From Rhizophagus irregularis (lineage: Eukaryota > Glomeromycota > Glomeromycetes > Glomerales > Glomeraceae): DNA of 64,000 nt. Position numbers and translations under genes: made by a program. The DNA is taken from assembly GCF_026210795.1 (NCBI RefSeq), contig NC_089435.1, forward strand, positions 310,001-374,000. The letters run 5' to 3'. Of this stretch, positions 45,688 through 57,478 are shown piece by piece. Each line of letters begins with the position of its first letter. Position 1 is the first letter of the stretch. The notes beneath the pieces were generated by a model that was not told the origin of the DNA, ran no database searches, and worked only from the letters and a program-made list of their open reading frames with translations.

Positions 45688-47745
45688 TTAAAGATTTATT
45701 CTTCCAAAGTTACATGAAGTCGAGATAGCTTCAAATTTACGAGGCACTTCAATGTTTTTTCCGATGAATCTATCATAATTGCTAACAAACGAATTAGGAA
45801 ATGGAATTTCAGCTGGTTTAGATGCTTCATCCAGTCTTTTCACTTGTTCAGGCGTCAATCTGGTAATATTAGAATTTTTTTTTAATTTACGTTAGTAAAC
45901 AATTTTTTTTTTAAAAAAAAAACTTTCAAACAATTATACTCACTTGAATTCAAGTGATTTAAGATTTTCTTCGAGCTGAGTAACTGTTCTAGCACCAATT
46001 AAAGGAGAAGTAATTCCAGGTTTTTGTTGAACCCAGTTCATAGCGACCTATGTATTAGAAAAAAAAAATTAATATTCAATTGTTGAAAACAATTAAAAAC
46101 TATAGTTTTAAGATTAAACACCACCTGAACAGGAGTTCTGCCAGTCTCTTTTGAAACAGTAATTACTTCATCTAAAATCTTCCAATTTTTTTCGACTTTT
46201 GAATGATCTGCTACTTTATGACTGCGATGTTCCGATTTTAAGTTAGCAGCAGATTCTCTCGTATGTTTTCCGGTAAGAAAACTATTATGAAAATAATTAA
46301 TATTATGAGTATATTATAATATAAAAAAAAAGCATCAATAATTAATAATTACCCTTCGGCAACGGCACCCCACGGAATAATTCCAACCTAAAAGTTTTTA
46401 AATATATATAGATTTAGTAACTTTAGTAACCGTACATAATTCAAATAGAGTATAATTTTATAATACATACATCAAGTTCAGCACAAGCAGGTTGTAAATC
46501 AAATTCTAATGATCGATCCAATAAACTATACCGCGTTTGAAGTCCAATGAAAGAACTAAACACGTTTGATGAAAATGTATTAACTTGAAGCCCATCTTTA
46601 ATATCTACAAATCAAAATTATTGTACCTCCATCCACGTAATTCTGCAAATGTATTAGCGCGAGCGAGTGCCCAAGATGGAAAATTGCTTGCAGCAACGTA
46701 TAATACCTATATATATATATATTTTTAATAATGATATTTAGAAAAATTATTTCGAGCAAACATTATAAAATAATAGTTTATTTACTTTTCCACTTCGAAC
46801 GGCGTCATCTAATGATCTCATAATTTCTTCGATTGGAGTTCGAAACTCATAAATATGAACATATAAAATATCGACATAGCTCATGTTCAATCGTTTCAAA
46901 CTCTCATTAAGATTCTCCACAAGACTTTTTCGATGATTTCCTCCTATGTATTTAACAGTTAAGTTACATTTATTATCAATCAACATTAAAAAATATTTAA
47001 TTTTGTATTATGAATAGTCTACTAGCTCACCTAAATTCGGATTGAGTCTCACATCCTTTTGCATAGAAGTTGTATTACCTAAGAATTAAATCTAAAAAAT
47101 TATTGAAAATTCAAATTTGAAACGATATTATTTAGTTAATTCATGGTTCATACACGTATATTTTGTTGCAATCACAACATCAGATCGTTTATCGGAAACA
47201 TAATCTCCAAGGAAACGTTCGCCCTAAATATTTTATTAATGGACATTAATATTTGTTTGACTAAAAAAAATTTTTATTTATTTTTTATTACTTACTTCAC
47301 CATCATTATAATTACAGGCAGTATCTAAAGATTTGCGTATTATTAAATAGGAAATTTTCTATAACATTAAATCAAGTGATTGCATAACTGAAAAATTACC
47401 AAAAAAATTTCCGCCTCTTTCGTAATAAAGATCAAAAACTTTTTTCGATTCTTCTTTATTAGCGCCGATTCCCTATTTTGAAGTGTTAATATTCAGAAAT
47501 TCAGAGATCTTTTTTTTATCATCAATTCAAATTATATAAATAACTTACCCATTGTTCTCCAAAAGTCTTCAATGTATAGAATATGTTAACAATATATGTT
47601 TTGTCAAAGATATTTATTTAGCTTACAAAAATGATCTTACCGCAGTACCAAGACATAATGGAGAAACTCTCAATCCACTACGCCCCAATAAGACATAATC
47701 ATCGAGAGCTTTAGCGGTTTTAATAGACGAAGTATCTTGTGCCAT
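45688..47745 (-). CDS. Aldo/keto reductase B
   Basis: Thirteen exons, 5' to 3': 47745-47641, 47566-47549, 47472-47400, 47324-47296, 47223-47154, 47078-47031, 46943-46786, 46706-46627, 46555-46471, 46387-46353, 46281-46125, 46047-45944, 45859-45688. All introns are GT..AG; the sum is 378 codons including TAA. An NAD(P)H-dependent TIM-barrel oxidoreductase of the COG0667 aldo/keto reductase type. Tetrad D66, Y71 (DTACNY), K96 (ATKY), H144 (LYVHIY). The cofactor-side C-terminus is [16 protein letters not shown]. Substrate unknown. A neighbouring residue differs from the other copies (NDGE where A has NYGE). Upstream (right) is kinase K3, 1.7 kb away. Confidence 0.9.
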
Positions 47746-49479
47746 ATTCTCAAAAATAAATATTCTTAAAATTTCTTGTGATGTATATTTATATATAAAT
47801 GTTTGCTTGTTTCTTTTTTATAAATTAATGGCTCTTTGATTTTCTGGATAATTCTTTGCCCGAGTTAGCTTAAAAAAATATGAGCAAAGTATAAACCAAA
47901 AATGATAAATTCATAGAAATAAAAATGTGACGTAACACTGCCCTTAGTATTGGTTTTTGATGACGTTGGAATTTTTCATTGGCTTTGAGACTTAAAAAAA
48001 TTAAAAAAAAAAAGGTCTTTAGAAACTTTTCATCGAAGGAATTCGAAAGTGGGTAAACTGTGATTGAGATGGCTAATATAGTTAATATGGTTGCACAGAA
48101 AACGTGATTGAAATTTAATCTAAGCAAGTAAGGCTAACCACATTTACCATACTGGTAAATCACCAGACTTTTGTATTACACCTTTTTTTTTCATCTTTCG
48201 TTTATGATAAATTTTAGACTTAAACCTATTTATAAACTTCTAAATATTTTATTGAATGTCTCTCAATAGCAACTTTTTATTATTTTTCAATTTTTCATCA
48301 AACTAACTGTAGCATTCATTATAGAAATATTTATTTTTTTTTTTAGTGAGATTTCAATTGGCAGCAGGTTTAAAACTTAATTTTCACCGAGCTTGATTAA
48401 AGTAATAGCCTCTGGAAGATTAAGTGAAGTTGCTCAGTAGACCCGAAACTACTTGTATCTCTATTTTATGATGTTGGAGTAATACTCGTGGTTTAGGCGA
48501 AGTCGCTCAACAGCTTTCATATATATTTGGAACAAAATCCGTGTAGAAATTAGCGTATTAGCGTAGCAGTACTAATTAATTTCCACAAAGCTAAGATATT
48601 TATTGTAATAATATTAAAGGATATTTTAGGATGCAGTATATTTAAATCAATCGCATATAAAAATTTTTAAATGTGAAAATCATCTGATGATAAATAAAAA
48701 AAAAATTTTTTTTTTTTTTACTATATATTAATCTGATGTGACACCAATTTTTCTAAAGTCTGATGATCTCAAGGTATGTAATCTTATCGGATAATTTGAC
48801 GGAATCCGTCAAATTATCCGGTCTGAAAAAATTAGACTGGGTGAAAAGGATAATCCAGAAATAGTAATTCGTTCAATCCGACCAATCCGACCAATGCGCA
48901 GAAGATAAGTGACTTTTTTGTAATAAATTATTATATACAAATAAAAAAAAAATCACCTCGAGGATCGTCAAGTTACATAAGAATACAAGAAGAAATTTTT
49001 TAAACGAGACTCCACGAATTCCTTTTAAACGTTTATTATATGTAAGTAAAAATCATTTGATTCGGATTCGGTTATAAGAATTTTAACACGCTATCAAAAT
49101 CCTACATTTTTTCATGAATATACAGTATAAGTAGAAATGAATTTTAATTTCATACACGAAACAACTCTTTCGAAAAACTTAGTTCAAGGTACGATTTAAG
49201 GCCTTTCTATTTGTTAAGATTTTTTATTTTAGCTGCGCCTTATTAATTCTTAATCTTTGCGAAAATAAGTCATTCTCACCAAGACTAATTGCAATCATTG
49301 AATAATTAAAAAAAAATTATATTTATATATAATTAAAATATTAAATAAAAAATATACGATATTTATACGAAATTTTTTTTTTCATTTCATTATTGTTTTT
49401 GATAGATGGGAATTAATTTTAATGTATTTTCTTAAAAAAAAAAGTAAATAATAAAAGTAAATAATAATATTCAAATAAA
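47746..49479. repeat. Flank between AKR B and K3
   Basis: Collinear with 31246-33480 upstream of AKR A but without the foldback element. It contains a unique perfect palindrome (48788-48820). No gene. Confidence 0.65.
48788..48820. repeat. 33-bp near-perfect palindrome
   Basis: CGGATAATTTGACGGA, one A, then TCCGTCAAATTATCCG. The collinear A segment (about 32170-32230) lacks it. It is followed by ATCCGACC repeats at about 48870-48895, like the ATCCG words at 2134-2336. Confidence 0.75.
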
Positions 49480-51946
49480 TTTTAATCAAATAAAAATAAT
49501 ATTTACCATTATTTTCATAAGAATTAATATTTAATTCTTCAATATTTCGCTTAGTTTCAAGTACGTTTGATTTGTTACTAATATAAAAATTGTGAATTAT
49601 TTGGATTTAAATTATAAATAACTTAACAAATATTTTTTTTAACTTTAAATACCTTTCAATATCTATGTCAAATTCTAGTTCTTTTGAAATATAATCTATA
49701 AAAAAAAAGTAATTAATTATTCATCAAAAAAAAAAGATGACTTAATAGTTAGTACGTACTATTTAATGAAAAATTGGTAGATGAACATTTAAAAATGTAA
49801 GAACTTAAAGGTCTACTTGTATAAACAGCTTTTGGATGAGGTTTTTTTCTAAACTTGGGACTAAGGTTCTTTGAGTCTATTAACATTATCCTTTTAAATT
49901 CAGCTTGATAAAATTGATAAATAACATTTCCTCCAAGATTCCATGAATAACAAATCTTCTCAATTTCATATATAGAGGGTCTTTTTTTGGGATCAGGTCC
50001 CAACAACTTTTCATTAAATCAGCATAACATTCTGGTGTATCTTCTGTAATTTCAGGTCGTACACCATCAATAATATTAAAAATAAGAATACTGTATGATC
50101 ATATTCAACATTAGCAAAAGGCTTACAATCTGTTGTAAGTTCCCACATAATCATACCCAAACTATAAATATCAGATTCTTTAGAAAATGCAGACCCTTTA
50201 AATATTTCTGGTGCAATATAAGGTATCACACCATAAATTTCATTATCCGATGAGGTATCATTTGCAGGTCGTGATAATCCTAAATCTCCGATTTTACAAT
50301 TTACGTAATATTTGCTTGGCAAATCTACCAATATATTTTCACTGTGGACATCTCGATGTATAAAATTTGCATTATGAATAGCCTCAAGTCTAAAATAAAA
50401 ATAATGAATTTAAATTTATTATCGTGAATTATTTATTAACCAATAAATTTAAATAATAAATACCCAATTAAAATATTAATTAAAATATGTATTTTCTGTT
50501 TCCAATTGATTTCTGCAAATTTCTTTTGTAAATACTTATGTAAATCTCCTTCTGATGCATATTGTATAACTAATATATAATCATTCAATTTTGGATCTTT
50601 TGTAAAACCAAATGTTTTAATAACATTATATATAGATTTATAACAATGATGATTTGTTTTCAACTATAAATTTCGATTAGAATTAAAATATTTTTAATAA
50701 ACATTAAGTGAATAAATGTAAATTATTAAAATATTTACCTCACTCATAAAATAATTTTTAGCATATTGAAAGTTTTTAAATCTTTTTAAAATGACAAGCT
50801 TATCTCTATTTTTCGTATCATATTCATCATAATTCGTTAAATATTTGGAACCATCTATCAAAGTTGCTAGATATACAATACCAAATCCTCCTTCTGTTAT
50901 TTTTTTTACATTTGTAAATTGAGAATATGGTATGGTATATATTTCATTAATTTTTCTGAAAAAACTTTACCGCATAAAGAATAATCACAAATTTTGGATG
51001 GAACGAAATATTTATCAATATTTTTTAAATCGTTGGCGAATTTAGCTATTTTTAATTGATCATGTCTTATACTAATAAGAAAATCATCTAAAACATTATT
51101 CCCGCTGTTAATACTAATAATCTTTTTGTTATCTAGTATAATAATTGATACTCTTTTACATTTTTTACATTGTGATTGATTTGTAATTCCAAAAATAATA
51201 TTTGTTGTTAAACAATATCTACATCCAATTAAAAATATAAAACAATTCTCACAATATTTTTGACAGTTTGATGTAAATACTAATTTTTCATAACAATAAC
51301 AATCAGATGTATTTTCCCACCACGGCAAATAAACAATTGAAATAACTTTTTTAGTTAAGGTTGATTCTATACATCCAGAAGAAATTAGATAACAATTTGA
51401 ACATAATTTAAATTCTCTCATTATATAATGATCTGTTCCTTGATATAACAATTTTCCACATAGTTTACAATATCTTTCACTTTCAATCACGTTTTTGTAT
51501 TTAGTACTCAAATCCTGATAATTATAATAAAAATTATGATAACGACCAATTATTTGTTTAAAAAATAATATTATCAAACAATTTCTACAGCATTCTTGAA
51601 TATTCTGCGATACTTTTGTTTCACTTATTTCATATTTACTACATTCCAAGTCTTTTTTTAATAAATATACGTCCAAGTACATATTGATATTATCAATTAT
51701 AACGGTTCCACTTCTAGTATCGGTCTTATGTTTACTAGAATCATTATCCATATTAGTTAAATAATTCGATAAACATTTTTTACAATATTTTTGTTCATAA
51801 ATTAACGTCATTGTGTATTTTTCTCCACAATGAATACAAATATTATCATCCCCATTAAAAGAAACAAAAAAAATTGGTATGGGACTAGATTTTAATTTTG
51901 GTGTTGGATTAAAAGAATTTTCTTGATTTACATTTATTAGTTCCAT
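49480..51946 (-). pseudogene. Cys-rich protein kinase K3, several frameshifts
   Basis: Start MELINVNQEN at 51946. Exon 1 runs to 50739, exon 2 is 50663-50464, exon 3 starts 50389, and exons 4-5 lie near 49700 and 49580. The same architecture as K4. Breaks: a 5-bp tandem duplication (TATGG) near 50925-50935, just before the glycine loop; a 5-bp CTGTA insertion at 50091-50095 in the kinase C-lobe; a one-base loss near 50000 (GGGAC-CTGAT); and loss of the family stop. The catalytic loop reads HRDVHSEN instead of HRD(L/F)HSGN. DLG and GVIPYIAPE remain. The N-terminal Cys pairs are intact (exon 1 could still give a ~340-residue protein), but no active kinase is possible. Confidence 0.88.
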
Positions 51947-52984
51947 CTTTGTTACGAGTATCTGTATTGGAAAATTCGATATACTGTATTTATAATTTTT
52001 CAAATTCTTAAAAATAATGAATTACTTAATTCTTACGTACACAAGTTATGTGATTTAATATTGTATTTTAATTGGTTAACTATCTTATATGGGTAAGGTC
52101 TTATATAAAACTAATACTTTGTGCATTGTGTAATGATGATGATCTACATACCCCTATTTCTATTTAATAATTTTCCTTTTACGTATTGGTATGAATATTT
52201 TTAAGGCGCAGTTTGACAAATGATGCATAGGACCCCGAAAAATACATATGGAGGTCATAAATGATCGGCAAGATTTTGGCCTAAAATAAGCAACTTTTCA
52301 GGGCCGGAATTATGATAATGCTGGTCAGTATCAAAACGGACAATAAAATTTAGGCCGGCACTATCTAGAAAAGGCAAGATTTTCATGAAAATTTAGGTTC
52401 TAACTCAAATGTGACCTTTTTATGTATTTTTCGGGGTCCTTGATGCATGGTAATACTTACGGTACATATTAAAAAAGTGTTCGTGTCGAATCTATAATTA
52501 ATAAAATGATATGAAATAAAGAAATTAGACCCTTTATATGACTAATATACAATCTATTATTTCCAAAGGAAATAGCAAATTAAAAATAAGCTTGTGCCAA
52601 TTTAACTATAGTGCAAAAATAAGTAACATTATTAAAATGTATCAAAAAGACGACTTATTCAATCCATTCTTTAAAAATATATTTAAATATTATTGACTGT
52701 TCTTTAATCTTTATTTGAATTATCAACTTGCGTAGTTAAATTTGAAAATTTATTGAGGCGGGAATTGTTTTTTATTAAAAATATAATAATAATATTGTAT
52801 ATGTTGATCTCTAAAATATTATAAATTTTCGTTAGTCAACTTGTTACGCAACTAAATGTTAATTTTATCATACATACAGTATATAATTATAATTGAATTT
52901 GTATAATTTTAAAAACATTGGATTATTGGATTTATGATCAATTACAATTGCTACTTTTTAGTTATTAAACCTTAGAAAATTATT
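51947..52984. other. K3 upstream flank
   Basis: About 51950-52140 and 52540-52620 resemble the K1 upstream flank. It holds the MITE at 52229-52440. TACTGTA at 51982-51988 is a 5-bp insertion relative to K1. No gene. Confidence 0.6.
52229..52440. mobile_element. 212-bp MITE with 8-bp target duplication
   Basis: Inverted ends AGGACCCCGAAAAATACATA / TATGTATTTTTCGGGGTCCT, perfect over 20 bp. Exact duplication TGATGCAT at 52221-52228 and 52441-52448. The 8-bp duplication suggests hAT. The inner part has opposed GGCC words. No coding capacity. Confidence 0.9.
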
Positions 52985-54015
52985 CGGACTTAGCTTATGG
53001 TTTAAAGCCATATAAGGGTTACAAAAAAGAATGAATTTTATACACAATATCAAGTTAGGATCAGTAAAATTGTAAAGAAGTCGAGAGGATTTAGAACTTG
53101 GACGAAACTTTGGTATGAATTTGTTGTCAACCCATACTTTAAGAATTCTAAAAACATAACTTCATCATTGTTGATTTTAAATTTAGAAAAATTTTGTTAT
53201 TTAAAATGGAGAAACTTTGTGTAACCTTTTAAGCTAATCACAATTTACAATATTTTTTTTTTCGGAAAATAAATAATATGTTATGAAATACCATTATATT
53301 CTACTTAAATAGAGCTTTTAATTAAATAATAGGATGTTAAAATACATAAATTGTTTGAAATTTTGCGTATGTCTGTTTCAATAGAAAATTTTTTCAAGAA
53401 TTTGGTATATTGAGAAATCCGGTATGTCGAGAACAAATTTATTATAAACTGTAATAATCCATTCCATGTCTTGGCTCCGTGATATCAGAATTTTACTTAT
53501 GATCCAGTTTATCAAGAATCCAGTTTATCGAATTTCATTGTGTATTTACAGTATTGGTAGAGAAAACGCAAGAAAATCTTTCATTAATATTTTTTTGTTA
53601 ATAAAAACTAATCCTATGAAGTTTCAATTTATGTATTAATTAGTAAAGTTATGAAATTTTCTATAATGATAAAAGACCTGAAGCATTTAACAAACTTCTT
53701 AAAAAGTCATTAATTAAACTATACAAATATTCTCAAATATATTATTGATTTTAATTATTTTTTTTAACGCAAGTTGGAATTAATTTAAAAAAAAATTCAC
53801 TCTCGCTCTAAATGACAATAGAAGGTTTACCCAATCAATTTATAATTGTTTTAAAATCCTTTGGATATTTATATAATAACATTAATTATAAAAGATAATA
53901 TTTTATAATATATTTTTTCTTTAGCTGCTATAAACTTAGTTGAAAGGAGTTTGAACACGTGGCTACAATTGCATATCACTGGCCCGCATTATTAAATCTG
54001 ACCAGAATTATGTCA
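52985..54015 (+). repeat. Dispersed repeat, copy 2
   Basis: Collinear with 5040-5890 (GACTTAGCTTA to CTGGCCCGCATTATTAAA). Longer than copy 1, with extra internal sequence at about 53240-53520. Confidence 0.75.
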
Positions 54016-54584
54016 AAATAGTTAACCATTAATCATCTCAAATTAACCGACTTATTTATATTTTCACTACCATCATCATTATTATTTTCTAAACGAAACA
54101 CCATGAATTTTTTTAAAGCGTTTTTTATATGAAATAAAAAATAATTTGGTTTTGATTCGACACATTTTTTTTCATGCGCTTTTATAAATAAGTTGAAGCG
54201 AATTTTAATTTTATACACGAAATAATTCGCGACTTAATTAACTTGTTAAGTCTTTTTAACCGTTTAAAGTTATTTCCAATTTTTATTTATCATTTTAGTT
54301 GCGTTACAGATCAAATTTATGCTATTTCTTACTTAAATCTCATCTTGCAAAAAATGATAAACCTAATTAAATAATATTATACAATAAAATTTATTCATAC
54401 TGTAAAATAAATTATTGATAATAAACAATATATAGTAATTTATATGAAACTTTTTTCATTTCCTATTCTTCTTAATTGTCATCCTTGATTAACTGGAGCT
54501 AGTTTTAATGCGTTTTTCTATTTTTTTTTTAAAAAAAAAAATAAATAAATAAAATATAAACATAAATATTTCAATAAAATTTAT
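54016..54584. repeat. K4 3' flank
   Basis: Kinase-family 3' flank, similar to 10850-11330 and 49060-49480. No gene. Confidence 0.55.
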
Positions 54585-56953
54585 TCAAATAATATATTTA
54601 CCATTACTATTTTCATAAGAATTAATATTTAATTCTTCAATGTTTCGCTTAGTTCCAATTACGTTGAATTCACTACTGATAAAAATTTAATTTTATTTGA
54701 ATTGTTGAATTTATATATATTTAATTTAACAGATATTTTAACTTTAAATACATACCTTTTAATATCTATGTCAAATTCTAGATCATTTGAGATGTAATCT
54801 ATAAAAAAAGAAATTTAATTTAACTATCCAAAGATGACTTTTATCAAAATAGTATACATACCATTTGATGAAAAATTGATAGATGAACATTTAGAAATGT
54901 AAGAATTTAATGATCTACTTGTATAAATAGCTTTTGGATGGGGCTTTTCACTAAACTTGGAACCAAGCTTCTTCGAATCTATTAAAATTTTCCTTTTTAA
55001 TTCAGCTTGATAAAATTGATTATTGGTATATTGATAAAGCCAATTATAACAAATACTCTCAATGTCACCTATAGAAGGTCTTTTTTTTGGATCAGAATCC
55101 CAACAACTTTTCATTAAATTAGCAAAACATTCTGGTGTATCTTCTGTAATTTCAGGTCGTACACCATCAATAATATTAAAAATAAGACAATGATCATGTT
55201 CAACATTAGCAAAAGGCTTACAACCTGTTGTAAGTTCCCACATAATCATACCCAAACTATAAATATCGGATTCTTTAGAAAATGCTGAACCTTTAAATAT
55301 TTCTGGTGCAATATAAGGTATTACTCCATATATTTCATCATCTGATGAGGTATCATTTGCTGATCGTGATAATCCTAGATCTCCTATTCTATAAGAAATA
55401 CTAGTAGTATCATAATAGCTATTTAAAATATTTACCAATATATTTCCACTATGGAAATCTCGATGTATGAAATTTGAATCATGGAGATTCTTAAGTCTAA
55501 AATAAGATTATTAAATTAGTATTACAAATTAATCATTATCAATATATTTAAGAATTAAATATAAATACCCTAATAAAATATCATATAAAAATGATATCTT
55601 TCGTTCCCAATTAATTTCTGTAAATTTCTTTTGTAAATATTTATGTAAATCTCCTTCCGATGCATATTGCATAACTAATATATAATCATCCAATTTGGGA
55701 CCTTTTGTAAAACCAAAAGTTTCATTAACATATGAACCAAATTTATAACAGCGATGATTCGACTCCAACTATAAATTTCGAGATTAAAATTAAAATATTT
55801 TTCAAACATTAAATGCAAATATGAATTTTTAAGTATTTACCTCTTTCAAAAAATATTTTTTAGCATATTGAAGATTTTTAAATCTTTTTAAAATGACAAT
55901 TTTATTTTTTTTGCTATCATCTAACCAAGTTGCTCGATATATGATGCTAAATCCTCCTTCTGCTATTTTTTTTACATTTGTAAATTGAGAATATGGTATA
56001 TATTTCATTAATTTTTTTGACAAAACTTTACCGCATAAAGAATCATCACAAATTTTGGATGGAACGAAATATTTATCAATATTTTTTAAATCGTTGGCGA
56101 ATTTAGCTATTTTCAATTGATCATGTCTTATACTAATAAGAAAATCATCTAAAACATTATTCCCGCTGTTAATACTAATAATCTTTTTGTTGTCTAGTAT
56201 AATAATTGATACTCTTTTACATTTTTTACATTGTGATTGATTTGTAATTCCAAAAATAATATTTGTTGTTAAACAATATCTACATCCAATAAAAAATATA
56301 AAACAATTCTCACAATATTTTTGACAGTTTGACGTAAATACTAATGTTTCTTCACAATAACAATAAGATTTATTTTCCCACCACGGCAAATAAATAATTG
56401 AAATGACTTTTTTAGTTAAGGTTGATTCTATACATCCAGAAGAGATTATATAACAAGTTGAACATAATTTAAATTTGTTAAAATAACCTGTTCCTTCTGT
56501 TCCTTGATATAATAATTTTTCACATAGTTTACAATATTTTTCACTTTCAATCACGTATTCGTATAAATTGTAAGAATCTACTATATTAAACCCATCAACA
56601 TATTTAATAGATATTTGTTTAAAATATAATACTATCAAGCAATTTCTACAGCATTCTTGGAAATTTTGTGGTATTTTGATTTTATTTATTCTGTGTTCAA
56701 TACATTCCAAGTCCTTTGTGAATAAATATACGTCCAAGTATATATTATTATCGGTTATATTAGTTAAATAACTCGATAAACATTTTTTGCAATATTTTTG
56801 GTCACTAAAAATCGTCTTTGTGTATTCTTCTCCACAATGAATACAATTATTATCATACTCATTAAAAGAAATAAAAAAAATCGGTACAGGACTAGATTTT
56901 AATTTTGGTGTTGGATCAAAAGAATTTTCATCATTTAATTTTACAAGTTCCAT
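54585..56953 (-). CDS. Cys-rich protein kinase K4, intact
   Basis: Five exons: 56953-55841, 55768-55569, 55496-54862, 54798-54756 and 54675-54585 (TGA). All GT..AG, 693 residues. Residues 1-270 carry CxxC pairs typical of zinc ribbons (CIHCGE, CKKC, CRNC, CKLCE, CSTC, CEN C, CRYC, CKKCK). Kinase domain ~325-580: glycine loop EGGFSIIYRATW (332-343), lysine K356 (VILKRF), HRD 449-451 with FHSGN (N456), DLG at 477-479, GVIPYIAPE (APE 501-503), DIYSLGMIMWELTTG. These are the hallmarks of the expanded tyrosine-kinase-like group in Rhizophagus; all catalytic residues are present. A basic tail follows (PKAIYTSRSLNSYIS). The Cys-rich part may sense or bind a partner. Its start lies 525 bp downstream of the end of AKR C. 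Confidence 0.93.
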
Positions 56954-57478
56954 TTTATAATATTACAGTATAAGTAAGTATAGAAAATTCAACTTATTTA
57001 TAGTTTTTCAAATTCTTATTTAATGAACCGTTGAATAGAATGTATAATTTTCTGTCGGCGAATTCGCCCTAGTACTACAGAAAATTCGGTTTTATTTGGA
57101 TGGAAGTACTTTATCGAAGGGCAAAAATGCATATAATGGCATTTATGACGATGATCTGCACGTCTAATAAAGAACAATAAGGACTAAAATTTCCATTTTA
57201 ATAATTTTATTCAAAAAAAATATTTTCTTTTACGTTTTTGTATGTTACTAAAACTGTAAATTTGATCGATATGGTCGATACATTCTTATTCACAACATTT
57301 TCAAACCAATCCAAATCATACAAATGTTTGGCTTTTTATGTTACTTAAAATATGGTCGTTCATAATTTAATTTTTTACAGTATATTAATTTTTTTTTTAT
57401 TTCAACTAAAAAATTAAGAAAGAAAAAAATAATTAAAAATAAATTTAAAAAAAATGTAATAAAGTCGTAATCGATTCA
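56954..57478. promoter_or_regulatory. K4 promoter region / spacer to AKR C
   Basis: Collinear with 13722-14257. Includes the inverted element 57046-57089 with perfect arms AATTTTCTGT/ACAGAAAATT around GGCGAATTCGCC, itself a palindrome. TACAGTA at 56964 and 57376. Confidence 0.5.

Noticed and set aside
47143-47328. Plus-strand open frames across AKR exons (also 62065-62322, 62237-62419, 3346-3674 reverse)
   Set aside because: Shadows of real exons on the other strand.
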